64,000 bases of DNA from positions 1 to 64,000 of the forward strand of contig CANNFT010000016.1 of the NCBI GenBank assembly GCA_947503895.1, given 5' to 3'. Made by a program: the position numbers and the translations under genes. Of this stretch, positions 44,845-53,448 are shown in pieces. Under the pieces are notes generated by a model that had not been told where the DNA came from, did not search any database, and worked only from the letters and a program-made list of their open reading frames with translations. The first letter of the stretch is position 1. The number at the start of each line of letters is the position of its first letter. This stretch comes from an uncultured Saccharospirillaceae bacterium. GTDB lineage: Bacteria > Pseudomonadota > Gammaproteobacteria > Pseudomonadales > Oceanobacteraceae.

Positions 44845-45840
44845 ATGTCTGACATATGGTCTGAATTGACCGACCTATTTCAACCCGCGCCATCTAACTC
44901 CAATAGCGCCACTGAAGGTACATGGATATACGCTGTGCCATCGCAAACTGTACTGTGTGTAGAGGGCGCTGACAGCCACAAGTTTATGCAGGGCCAATTT
45001 ACCTGTAACTTAAATGACATTTCCCCTACTCAATTTCGCCGTGGCGCCTGCTGTAATCCTAAAGGACGCATGGTTTCGAGTTTTACACTGGCACAAAAAG
45101 GTGATCACGAATATTGGCTCGCATTGGACCAATCCTTATCTGAGATTCATCTGAGCCATTTAAAGAAATACATGGTCTTCTTTAAATCTCAAATGCGAAT
45201 CACTGACGTGCGGTGCTTGGGTGTCAAGGGGCCTAAATCCGCATCCATTATTGAAAAAATGTTCGGGCACGTACCAGAAAACGATTTTGATCAAGTGACT
45301 GGTGAACAAGGTATCGCCATCAAGTTGCCCTTAGAGGCCGGTTACGAAGTGTGGTGGCAAGACGAAACAGCCCGAGAGGCGCTTACCCAAATAAAAGGGT
45401 TAGCTTTACTAAAACCCGAAGCTGACTGGCAGCTCAATTTGATTGAAGCAGGCATTGCCCAACTTCGAGCGACCACCAGTGACGCGCTCATTCCACAAAT
45501 GATGAGCTTAGAAAAAACGGGTGGCGTCAGTTTCAAAAAAGGCTGTTACACCGGTCAAGAAATTGTCGCTCGCATGGAATACCTCGGAAAATTAAAACGC
45601 CACCTGTATCGAGTAGCATCTGCAGAGATGTTAACCGCGGGGGACGAGCTATATTCCGCCGAGCACACGAATACCATTGGCATCATTGTGAACGCTGCTC
45701 CCTCTCCCGAGGGTTGGCAAGGGCTGGCGGTTTTAGAAGATAAATTCGCACAATCATCGATTGGGACATCTCCAACAGTGGCGAACACACTGAAAGTGCT
45801 AAGCTTACCTTATCGTTTTGAGTCGCCTGACACCCCCTAG
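44845..45840 (+). CDS. ygfZ: Folate-binding tRNA-modification / Fe-S protein YgfZ
   Basis: This 331-aa YgfZ is a tetrahydrofolate-binding protein needed for activity of some Fe-S enzymes such as MiaB. The diagnostic motif KKGCYTGQEIVARMEYLGK contains the conserved cysteine, and GRMVSSFTLAQ lies in the N-terminal half. Length is normal. Confidence 0.93.
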   Translation: MSDIWSELTDLFQPAPSNSNSATEGTWIYAVPSQTVLCVEGADSHKFMQGQFTCNLNDISPTQFRRGACCNPKGRMVSSFTLAQKGDHEYWLALDQSLSEIHLSHLKKYMVFFKSQMRITDVRCLGVKGPKSASIIEKMFGHVPENDFDQVTGEQGIAIKLPLEAGYEVWWQDETAREALTQIKGLALLKPEADWQLNLIEAGIAQLRATTSDALIPQMMSLEKTGGVSFKKGCYTGQEIVARMEYLGKLKRHLYRVASAEMLTAGDELYSAEHTNTIGIIVNAAPSPEGWQGLAVLEDKFAQSSIGTSPTVANTLKVLSLPYRFESPDTP

Positions 45841-45914
45841 CATCAATGTTTATGGTCGAACGGCCAAGGTTCGACCAGTTTCAAACGACATGGGGGTTCT
45901 TACAAGGAGCTTCC

Positions 45915-46742
45915 ATGGCCAATCTTCTAGAAACCGTAGCGAAAGAGCTGATCGAGGCCATTCGAAATGACACGATTGTTCTTCCCACGCTTCCGGAAGT
46001 TAGCCTGCGAGTCCGAGACGTCGCTGAAGACCCAGACACTTCCGTTGCAGACTTAGCCAAAATCATTGCACAAGATGCTGCGCTCAGTGGTCGCGTCATC
46101 AAAGTAGCCAATAGCGCCATGATGAGAGGCAATAAAGAGGTCAATGACCTTATTTCAGCCGTGAACAGACTGGGCATCAAATTCACTTCCAACCTTGCAT
46201 TAGGCTTGGCTATGGAGCAAATGTTTCAAGCCACTTCAGACGCCATCGACAGACGAATGCGCTCAATTTGGACGGGCAGCACAGAGATCGCGTCCATCTG
46301 CCACGTACTCGCCACACACTTTACAAGATTAGAGCCCGACCAAGCTTTACTGGGTGGCCTGACCCACAAAATTGGCGCATTGCCCGTGCTCACTTATGCT
46401 GAAGACCACAAAGATTTACTCAACGATGCTTTCGCACTCGACAAACTCATCGAGAAATTACACCCCATTTTAGGGTGCCACATTCTTAATGCTTGGAAAT
46501 TCCCGAAGGAGTTATTGAAAGTCCCAAGCCTCTACTTGAAATTTCACCGTGAACAAGAAAATGTTGATTACGCCGATTTAGTCAGTATTGCCGTTTTGCA
46601 AAGCATATCCGGAACGGACCACCCCTTTACCCAAATGGACTGGAATGAGGTCACTTGCTTCCAACGCGTCGGGTTACAGCCCGATCAGGAGATCAGTGAA
46701 GTGTTAGACCTAGACGATGACATCGACAATTTGCTCATCTAG
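45915..46742 (+). CDS. HDOD domain signalling protein
   Basis: This 275-aa protein is mainly an HDOD domain: LPTLPEVSLRVRDVAEDPDTSV, LAKIIAQDAALSGRVIKVANS, then the GLTHKIGALPVL region. HDOD proteins are non-catalytic relatives of HD phosphohydrolases used in bacterial signalling and motility control. ATG 45915 was chosen because AAGGAG lies 5-10 bases upstream; a longer frame from 45846 lacks such a site. The partner is unknown. Confidence 0.88.
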   Translation: MANLLETVAKELIEAIRNDTIVLPTLPEVSLRVRDVAEDPDTSVADLAKIIAQDAALSGRVIKVANSAMMRGNKEVNDLISAVNRLGIKFTSNLALGLAMEQMFQATSDAIDRRMRSIWTGSTEIASICHVLATHFTRLEPDQALLGGLTHKIGALPVLTYAEDHKDLLNDAFALDKLIEKLHPILGCHILNAWKFPKELLKVPSLYLKFHREQENVDYADLVSIAVLQSISGTDHPFTQMDWNEVTCFQRVGLQPDQEISEVLDLDDDIDNLLI

Positions 46743-46894
46743 TGCATAAATGCCCTTACAAATGCCGCGAGGGTTTTTACGAATAGGCCCGAGCGAAAGC
46801 CCAGCCATCTCATTTACGCTTTTCATCAATTATCGGTATGATAATTCACCTTCAGTCACACCGATAAATCAAACGATCCATTAGAGACTTGTCT

Positions 46895-47596
46895 ATGTTT
46901 GGGTACTTTATTGTTACCATGCTGGTACTGCTCAGCTTAGTCCTCATTGCACTTTGGTTCAGCCAATCAATTCAGTCTCAGAGACAATCAGAACTGAGCT
47001 TATTGGCCTCACAAAACGGGTGGCTCTTTCAGCGTATTGGCGGTTTACCCCGATTTTTGGTGCCGATTTTTCTAAGCGAGAACCATAAATGGCGTTTAAT
47101 TTCGGTCAATGAGTTACGTCAGCATGGCAATACATTGCAAGGTCGCCTCCACGGACGAACATTTTATTGCTGCGACTTTAGTCTCGTGAATCAATCGGTT
47201 TCGACACAAACGCTCGTGATGATTACTGCACACGCAGAACAAAACGAAAATAAAAACATAAACACGCGCGATTCGATTCAGTTGATGTGCAGCAAACCCA
47301 GCTTTAGCGATTCTTTCGACCCACCTCGAAGCACAACCATGCAGGATGCGATGAACTATGAATTTCCTTTGGCGTCGATCCAGCCAACGTTGACACACAT
47401 TATTCAGTCCAGTGTGCCGCTTGATGCACCACCTGCGAGCATCATTGATCTTGCAAGCAAGGATGTTCAGTTTGAGTATCGAGAAAACACCTTGATTCTC
47501 TATAAATCCGATCTCATACTCACTGCGGAACAATTACCCATTGCTCTTGAAGAAGCCATCACCGTTTATGAAGACATTACAGCTCTGCATCGTTAG
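46895..47596 (+). CDS. Hypothetical single-TM protein
   Basis: This 233-aa protein was not recognised. It has one N-terminal membrane segment (FGYFIVTMLVLLSLVLIALWF), followed by a soluble domain with mixed charged residues (SELSLLASQNGWLFQRIGG) and no known motif. ATG 46895 is used; TTG 46889 is two codons upstream. Its end overlaps the small lipoprotein gene, so the three genes to 48853 probably form one operon. Confidence 0.7.
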   Translation: MFGYFIVTMLVLLSLVLIALWFSQSIQSQRQSELSLLASQNGWLFQRIGGLPRFLVPIFLSENHKWRLISVNELRQHGNTLQGRLHGRTFYCCDFSLVNQSVSTQTLVMITAHAEQNENKNINTRDSIQLMCSKPSFSDSFDPPRSTTMQDAMNYEFPLASIQPTLTHIIQSSVPLDAPPASIIDLASKDVQFEYRENTLILYKSDLILTAEQLPIALEEAITVYEDITALHR

Positions 47597-47894
47597 CATT
47601 CTTGCAATGTTTCTCAGCGCTTGTGACCCCTCAACATTAGGGTCATCGCTGGAACAACACGCACAAGACGTCGCACAAAAAAATATGATTGAACGCTGTA
47701 AACGTGAGCTGCATTCGGATATCCATAAAATCTGTCAACCGTTATCTGAAAGTATGCAAAATGATATTCATACGATAACGTTGGAACCCTCACAAGCCGA
47801 TGATCATCCATCCACCGATCATTCAGATGCCCACATGTTGAGTTTAAGAGCCGCCGTTAATCAATTTTTATCTGCAAAACCCTCGGAGTTATGA
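47568..47894 (+). CDS. Small lipoprotein
   Basis: This 108-aa protein has a clear lipoprotein signal: MKTLQLCIVSILAMFLSAC, lipobox LSAC with Cys19. The mature part is hydrophilic, with two more cysteines (IERCKREL, HKICQPL) that could pair, and a His/Asp-rich stretch. No family is recognised. It overlaps the preceding gene by 29 bp and the following hydrolase by 4 bp (ATGA). Confidence 0.75.
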   Translation: MKTLQLCIVSILAMFLSACDPSTLGSSLEQHAQDVAQKNMIERCKRELHSDIHKICQPLSESMQNDIHTITLEPSQADDHPSTDHSDAHMLSLRAAVNQFLSAKPSEL

Positions 47895-48853
47895 TGCGCA
47901 GCATTGTATTTATTGCTTTAGCTTTCATGCTGATCACTTTATCGGGTTGCACCCATCAAATGTACAGCGATTTACTGGATGAAGGTGTTAAGTTTCAGCG
48001 CTGGTTGGTGGAGTGGGAAGAGAAAAACATTGAGTTAAATGGCGTTAATGTCAGTTACTTAGACAATCAATCAAACAGCCAGAATGTCATTCTATTCGTT
48101 CATGGATACAGTGCAAGCAAAGACAATTGGAATCAACTCGCGTATCGACTCAATGATCAATATAGACTGATCGCAATCGATTTGCTTGGTCACGGTAAAA
48201 CGGATCTTGACCCAAACAATAATTATTTACTGATGAATCAAGTGGAATTATTGCAAGACTTTATCGCCGCTCTAAATATTTCAAAAATCCATCTCATTGG
48301 TAACTCCATGGGTGGCGGTGTCAGTTTACTGTTTGCACTTCATCATCCCGATAAAACGCGAACACTCACATTAATCGACAGTGCCGGCGTCCACAGCCCA
48401 ACATTGAGCCCTTTTGAAACAGCGTTACAAGAGGGTAAAAATATTTTAGCGGTGCAAGACTTAGCTTCTTTCGAAAAAATGATTTCATTGGTATTTTATG
48501 ATCCGCCTTGGATCCCAATGGGGTTTAAAAATGTCATTGTGGAACGAGCAACTCCCCATTACAACCATTACCAATATGTCCTCAGTGAAATATTAAAGAG
48601 CAATGATATTTGGCGGGAATCAGGGCGCATATACGGGCTCATGCCCGAATTACAAGTCGAGACATTATTGATATGGGGGCGTCAGGATAACGTGTTAAAT
48701 GTATCCTCGGTGGACGTCTTTAATCAACACTTACCTAAAGTCGAGAGCCATATCATCGAAGAATGTGGCCATGTGCCTATGATTGAAAAACCCGACGAAA
48801 CCGCCGCATTAATCAAACAGTTCTTTGCCGGTACGTCTAATCAGTCGCTTTAA
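47891..48853 (+). CDS. Alpha/beta-hydrolase lipoprotein
   Basis: This 320-aa alpha/beta hydrolase has its own lipobox (LSGC, Cys20), so it is probably membrane-anchored. Fold motifs are FVHGYSASKDNW (oxyanion loop), nucleophile GNSMGGG with Ser139, and a late ECGHVPMIEKPDE with the catalytic His; the acid is likely the Asp in WGRQDNVLN. The substrate is unknown, and a lipid or ester hydrolase is plausible. It starts inside the stop of the preceding lipoprotein gene. Confidence 0.85.
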   Translation: MMRSIVFIALAFMLITLSGCTHQMYSDLLDEGVKFQRWLVEWEEKNIELNGVNVSYLDNQSNSQNVILFVHGYSASKDNWNQLAYRLNDQYRLIAIDLLGHGKTDLDPNNNYLLMNQVELLQDFIAALNISKIHLIGNSMGGGVSLLFALHHPDKTRTLTLIDSAGVHSPTLSPFETALQEGKNILAVQDLASFEKMISLVFYDPPWIPMGFKNVIVERATPHYNHYQYVLSEILKSNDIWRESGRIYGLMPELQVETLLIWGRQDNVLNVSSVDVFNQHLPKVESHIIEECGHVPMIEKPDETAALIKQFFAGTSNQSL

Positions 48854-48897
48854 GATGCAGCTATAAAAATCATTTCAATCACTCAAACAATAGTCAC

Positions 48898-48916
48898 GGG
48901 TTATCATTGATAACCC
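48898..48916. terminator. Stem-loop between convergent hydrolase and dpaL genes
   Basis: GGGTTATC / GATAACCC form a perfect 8-bp stem with a 3-base loop directly after the dpaL stop codon. Neither side has a good T run, so termination may be weak or need Rho. Confidence 0.45.
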
Positions 48917-50197
48917 TTATGACCAAACCACTTCTCGATAAGCCTCAGGGTCTGTATCTCCTTCAGTGGAAAATAACCAAACATGAGACTGATGATTTAA
49001 TCCTATCCTTTCCTTAAGTGATGCTAAATCCTCCCTCGTCATCAGCTCGTATACAACACCCATAGTAGCGGCACCCGATTCTCCGCTGATCACAGCTGTA
49101 TCACCGTTTAGCGGATTAGCCAAAACGCGCATACCTCGACGCGCGACATCATCGTCGCATTTCATAAATGCAAAACCCTCATCACGCAGTATTTCGAACG
49201 CTGTTGTACTGGGTTCGCCGCAAGCAAGCCCTGCCATTATGGTGTTAAGGTCACCGGATACACTACTATACTTCCCCTGATTGTCAGCCATTGACTGATA
49301 CAAACAAGGCGCACCTTCCGGTTCGACAACAATAAATTTTGGAGGCGTTTTTTTCGGTGTCGTCATGGTATTTGTCAGATCGCTAAGGGAATTTAAAGCA
49401 CTCACAATCGCGGCCGCTAAGGACCCTACACCGGCTTGTATAAAAACGTGGGTCGGCCAATGTTGTGATTGCTCAACGGCTTCCGACACCAGCGTGAAAT
49501 ACCCTTGCATAATTTGCTTCGGAATGACTTCGTACCCTTGCCATGCCGTATCCTGCATCAATATCCAGCCTTTTTCCTCAGCCATGTATTTAGCATGTCG
49601 TACCGTATCATCATAATTCTTATCGGTTATTTCTGCAGTTGCGCCGTAATGCTTGATGGCGTTTAATCGTGCGGGTGATGACCCATTAGGCATATAAACC
49701 ACAGCCTTGCACCCCAGTTTTTGTGCCGCCCATGCCACTGCTCTTCCATGATTGCCATCTGTCGCAGTCACGAAGGTCAGTGCTTTTTGCGCTTTAAGTT
49801 TTTCTTTTATCTGTTCAAAGGATAAGGTATCAGAAATATTTAAATCTGGCTGATGATCTGTGCTTAATCGTTCCGAAAGCTGACACGCCATTGCGTAGCT
49901 CGCACCCAATACTTTGAATGCATTTAAATCAAAGCGCTGGCTTTCATCTTTAACGGACAGGCTACCCAGTTTCAATGATTGTGCTAGTTGGGTTAATTCC
50001 ACCAGTGGAGTAGGTCGATATTGAGGCAGCGTATTATGAAAGTGTTGGACTTGTTTAATGATAGATTCTGATGCGAAATCTGGCGCTTGTTGCGGCTTTC
50101 CTGTGATTGGCTTTGGATTAATATAACCCGCTATTTTATAAGTTGCAGAATGATCGGTAATCGGAAAATGATTCTGAGGTTTTATCGGAGACGTCAT
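48917..50197 (-). CDS. dpaL: Diaminopropionate ammonia-lyase
   Basis: This 426-aa fold-type II PLP enzyme degrades 2,3-diaminopropionate to pyruvate and ammonia. The PLP lysine lies in RFDLNAFKVLGASYA. TATDGNHGRAVAWAAQKLG and the phosphate-binding GESGAATMGVVYEL are typical for the DpaL/YgeX family. Length is normal. It stands alone, without the dihydropyrimidinase or carbamoyltransferase genes that accompany ygeX in E. coli, and is 14 bp after the SRPBCC gene. Confidence 0.9.
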   Translation of the reverse strand: MTSPIKPQNHFPITDHSATYKIAGYINPKPITGKPQQAPDFASESIIKQVQHFHNTLPQYRPTPLVELTQLAQSLKLGSLSVKDESQRFDLNAFKVLGASYAMACQLSERLSTDHQPDLNISDTLSFEQIKEKLKAQKALTFVTATDGNHGRAVAWAAQKLGCKAVVYMPNGSSPARLNAIKHYGATAEITDKNYDDTVRHAKYMAEEKGWILMQDTAWQGYEVIPKQIMQGYFTLVSEAVEQSQHWPTHVFIQAGVGSLAAAIVSALNSLSDLTNTMTTPKKTPPKFIVVEPEGAPCLYQSMADNQGKYSSVSGDLNTIMAGLACGEPSTTAFEILRDEGFAFMKCDDDVARRGMRVLANPLNGDTAVISGESGAATMGVVYELMTREDLASLKERIGLNHQSHVWLFSTEGDTDPEAYREVVWS

Positions 50198-50211
50198 GGC
50201 GGCCTAGCACC

Positions 50212-50649
50212 TTATTTTTCAGCAAATGCTTTGAATTGCTCCATGTATACCATAGACTGCTTTTTAAACATACTGGGCATTAAAAAAGCCATCACTTTTA
50301 AAAAGCCGCTACATTTAAATTCATTATCCGATCGCCACTGCGTTTTCATGGGGTCTAAGGGCATCTCTATAAAGTGGTTTTCAACCAGATTCCAAACGCC
50401 TTTTGTTTCATAGGTGGCTGAGAATATGTCGGGCAATGCACTCTGGACAATGGTTTCGATCATTTCTACGTGTTTATCTCCCATCTTATATACGAGGTTT
50501 GACGTTGCACCTTCTTTGCCTAATTCACCTGACAGATGTTCAAAACTGACCAATTCAGGTTGCCAGTATTTTAGATTATCGGGATTATCAAATAATGAAA
50601 CGACTTGATGCCTTGGTAAATTGATGTCGATACTAACGCTGTATTTCAT
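50212..50649 (-). CDS. SRPBCC family protein
   Basis: This 145-aa protein has the START/SRPBCC pattern: an N-terminal strand (KYSVSIDINLPRHQVVSLF), DNPDNLKYWQPEL, and a long C-terminal helix. It probably binds a small hydrophobic ligand. ATG 50649 has a GAAGGG ribosome site; the longer frame upstream does not look coding. It lies 14 bp before dpaL on the same strand, but a functional link is not evident. Confidence 0.8.
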   Translation of the reverse strand: MKYSVSIDINLPRHQVVSLFDNPDNLKYWQPELVSFEHLSGELGKEGATSNLVYKMGDKHVEMIETIVQSALPDIFSATYETKGVWNLVENHFIEMPLDPMKTQWRSDNEFKCSGFLKVMAFLMPSMFKKQSMVYMEQFKAFAEK

Positions 50650-50774
50650 ACAACACCCTTCACGTAAGAATTCATATTTGCTTAGGATAGCGTAAAATTG
50701 ACAACTCGATACGGCGACACTGACCGCGCTAAATACAAAATACACTTATCAGATATTTTCCAAATAATAGGCAT

Positions 50775-50801
50775 AAAAAAACCGCTCTAGGAGCGGTTTT
50801 T
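50775..50801 (-). terminator. Intrinsic terminator downstream of fklB
   Basis: A 7-bp stem ACCGCTC / GAGCGGT with loop TAG is flanked by six A residues on the left and five T residues on the right, so it can work in both directions. On the minus strand it ends transcription from fklB before the SRPBCC gene. Confidence 0.88.
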
Positions 50802-50818
50802 CACAGCAAACATTCGAT

Positions 50819-51430
50819 TTAAAGAACGTTCAACAATTCAACATCAAACACTAACGTGCTGTGAGGAGGAATAGCTCCTTGGCTGCCCTGTGGACCGTAT
50901 GCCAAATCACTCGGAATGGTAAGACGCCATTTTGACCCTTCTTTCATCAATTGAAGGGCTTCTGTCCAACCTGCGATTACGCCACCAACTGGGAACTCAG
51001 CTGGTTGACCACGCTCGACGGAGCTGTCAAACATGCTGCCGTCAATAAATGTACCGTGGTAATGCACACGAACCGTTGATTCACGGCTAGGAGTTTGACC
51101 TTCACCTTCAACCAGTACTTCGTATTGAAGACCCGATTCTGTGGTTTGCACGGCTTCTTTCTTAGCATTTTCAGCTAGGAAAGCTTCACCGGCTTCTTTT
51201 GCTTGTGCAGCCATGGCTTCTTGCGCTTTTTGCATTTCGCCTTGAATTTCTTGGAAAGCAGCTTGAATCTCGGCTTCAGGCAGCGGGACTTCAGCGTTTT
51301 CAAAAGTGTCACGAATACCTTTCGACAAAAGTTCTAGCTCAAGACCAGGAAACTGGCCACTTTTCAACTGATCGCCAACTTGACGGCCAATCATGTAGCT
51401 TACGATGTCCGATGAGGTTTCTAATTTCAT
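50819..51430 (-). CDS. fklB: FKBP-type peptidyl-prolyl isomerase (FklB-like)
   Basis: This 203-aa two-part FKBP has an N-terminal dimerisation region (TSSDIVSYMIGRQVGDQL, Ala/Glu/Lys-rich helix) and a C-terminal FKBP domain (VRVHYHGTFIDGSMFDSS, PAEFPVGGVIAGW, LAYGPQGSQGAIPPHSTLVF). There is no signal peptide, so it is the cytoplasmic FklB type and not FkpA. ATG 51430 fits the family start. It ends at a strong terminator. Confidence 0.92.
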   Translation of the reverse strand: MKLETSSDIVSYMIGRQVGDQLKSGQFPGLELELLSKGIRDTFENAEVPLPEAEIQAAFQEIQGEMQKAQEAMAAQAKEAGEAFLAENAKKEAVQTTESGLQYEVLVEGEGQTPSRESTVRVHYHGTFIDGSMFDSSVERGQPAEFPVGGVIAGWTEALQLMKEGSKWRLTIPSDLAYGPQGSQGAIPPHSTLVFDVELLNVL

Positions 51431-51605
51431 GTGTTTACCATAATTGTAAAGTGAATGGTGCAAACCTGTGTTCGTGACAAATTGACAGACAGAAATACAG
51501 AGGATGAATTTATGCCATACGATACAAACATAAGGATTACGATCTGGGGCGCGACTCTACCACAATCGTCATTTAGATTCAGCCGCTGTGCCCTAATCCA
51601 CCTAC

Positions 51606-52355
51606 CTATCGAAAGATCAGCAGCAGACCCACTAAAATGGTCACGACCTCGTATCCGCGCTTAATCCAAGTTGAGCCGAGCTTGAGCGCTAAATGCGCCC
51701 CAAGGAACCCACCAAGCAGTGAGCCTAAGATCAGTGCGGGTAGCCATTCCCATTTCACCTCAGTCAACATGGACATGGTTAACGCGCCGCTGGCGTTCCA
51801 AAATAGACCCACTGCGATCATGGTATGCCCTACTGCTCGCTTGTAATCTAAGCCAAACCATTTAACCAGCCACATGGTGGCAAATAATCCGGTGCCCGCT
51901 GAGAGCGCGCCATTGGTAAAACCGATCACAAATAAACCCAGCCCACCGACGACCAGTCCCCAAGCATCTCGGTGAATATGTTGAGATTCCAGCCCCAATG
52001 TGGGCTTAAAAATGGAGTAGATTCCCAGCGCGAGCGTTAAACCACCCAATGCTATTTCCGCTAGTCGGTCGTCAATGCCTATGATGTACCATGCGCCAAG
52101 CATCACTCCGGGAATGCCCGCCAATAGCATATACAGATTTAGCCGCCAGCTGGTGTGACCCTCTTTGACATGACGAATCGTGGCCCCGACTCCTAATGCA
52201 ACCGTGGCGATCTTATGCGTTGCCAAGGCAATGGAGAAAGGTAAGCCGAGAAAGATTAATAGTGGCAGTTGTATCAACCCAGCACCGCCACCGGCAAAGG
52301 CTGAAAAAATATTCGCGACCCAACTGATAAAAAGTAGGATAATCTGGTCAATCAT
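51606..52355 (-). CDS. TSUP family transporter (TauE/SafE-like)
   Basis: This 249-aa membrane protein has about eight hydrophobic segments and the TSUP features FAGGGAGLIQLPLLIFLGLP near the start and FTNGALSAGTGLFATMW in the second half. Family members export sulfite, sulfoacetate or related organic anions; the substrate here is unknown. ATG 52355 is used, though TTG 52373 is possible. It is divergent from the glutaredoxin-like gene. Confidence 0.88.
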   Translation of the reverse strand: MIDQIILLFISWVANIFSAFAGGGAGLIQLPLLIFLGLPFSIALATHKIATVALGVGATIRHVKEGHTSWRLNLYMLLAGIPGVMLGAWYIIGIDDRLAEIALGGLTLALGIYSIFKPTLGLESQHIHRDAWGLVVGGLGLFVIGFTNGALSAGTGLFATMWLVKWFGLDYKRAVGHTMIAVGLFWNASGALTMSMLTEVKWEWLPALILGSLLGGFLGAHLALKLGSTWIKRGYEVVTILVGLLLIFR

Positions 52356-52391
52356 AATCTGAATTTCACTCAAGACTTAAATGGGTGCTGT

Positions 52392-52637
52392 ATGACTCAA
52401 TATGCGCTGTACTACTACGATCAATGTCCATTTTGCCAAATGGTGCTGCGAATTTTGCCTCTGGTCAAAGCGGAGGTGGAAAAGCGCAATACTTTAACGA
52501 ACCCTGAGAATCGCCAAGCATTAATCAAAGGCGGCGGCCGTGCCACCGTCCCTTGTTTGCTCATCACCCATGAGAATGGTGAAGAAGAATGGCTCTATGA
52601 GTCGCGAGACATTGTTCAATTTCTGAAGCAGCTGTAG
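52392..52637 (+). CDS. Glutaredoxin-like protein
   Basis: This 81-aa thioredoxin-fold protein has active site CPFC near the N-terminus (YYDQCPFCQMVL) and a conserved cis-proline segment TVPCLLI. The end is LYESRDIVQFLKQL, as in glutaredoxins and the N-terminal part of glutathione S-transferases. It probably reduces disulfides or handles glutathione adducts. It is convergent with ribE. Confidence 0.9.
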   Translation: MTQYALYYYDQCPFCQMVLRILPLVKAEVEKRNTLTNPENRQALIKGGGRATVPCLLITHENGEEEWLYESRDIVQFLKQL

Positions 52638-52650
52638 AAAAGGTCATCGC

Positions 52651-53268
52651 TTAGTTTGACGTGCTGCGCTGTGCCAGCACGCGTTCGACGGTATCCACCA
52701 CTGCTTGCGTGTGACTGTCAATTTCAAGATTAATACGCGTCCCTTGTGTGGCATCACCAAATGTCGTGACTTTTAGCGTTTCAGGGATCAAGTAAACGCA
52801 AAAGCGATCTTCCAACACTTGGCCAATCGTCAAGCTGCATCCATTTAAGCCAATGTAACCCTTGGTAAAGACATAGGGCTTAAAGGTCGCCGGTAGCTCG
52901 AACCAAACCACCACATTATTTTCGGGTCGCTCAATTTCCAGCACTTCCACCACTCCATGGACGTGACCAGACAGTTGGTGCCCCCCAATATCATCGCCAA
53001 AGCGTGCTGCACGCTCAACATTCACAATGGTCCCCGCATGGACGTCACCCAAATTGGTCACGGCCAAGGTTTCCATCATTACATCGAAATCGACGCGCAT
53101 GTTGTCGATTTGCGTCACGGTCAAACAAGCACCATTTAAAGCGATGCTGGCACCGACTTTTAAGCCTTGTATCAACGATTCCGGCAAATCTAGCTGGAGC
53201 GTCCAAAGGCCTTTAGCTTTTTGAACGCTGACCACGGGTAGCGCTGCCTGTACAATTCCGGTAAACAT
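52651..53268 (-). CDS. ribE: Riboflavin synthase, alpha subunit
   Basis: This 205-aa enzyme makes riboflavin from two 6,7-dimethyl-8-ribityllumazine molecules. It has two lumazine-binding halves, each with the pattern: MFTGIVQ start, NGACLTV, GGHQLSGHVHG, then GYIGLNGCSLTIG and CVYLIPETL. It is close to the E. coli RibC type. No FMN riboswitch-like element was noticed upstream, and other rib genes are absent, so it is an isolated gene. Confidence 0.95.
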   Translation of the reverse strand: MFTGIVQAALPVVSVQKAKGLWTLQLDLPESLIQGLKVGASIALNGACLTVTQIDNMRVDFDVMMETLAVTNLGDVHAGTIVNVERAARFGDDIGGHQLSGHVHGVVEVLEIERPENNVVVWFELPATFKPYVFTKGYIGLNGCSLTIGQVLEDRFCVYLIPETLKVTTFGDATQGTRINLEIDSHTQAVVDTVERVLAQRSTSN

Positions 53269-53448
53269 GGCTTTTGTCCTGAACGAAATAGATGCCGATT
53301 TTACACTATACTGACAGGTCGAGTGTAATGATTAGGTCTAGCCATCCCAGTCGGCAAGCGCACGGGTATTCGCGAGACACGGCATGCTCAAACACCGGCC
53401 ATCTCATTCCGTTCACACTAATCACAATGAGACATCAGTAATATCACT

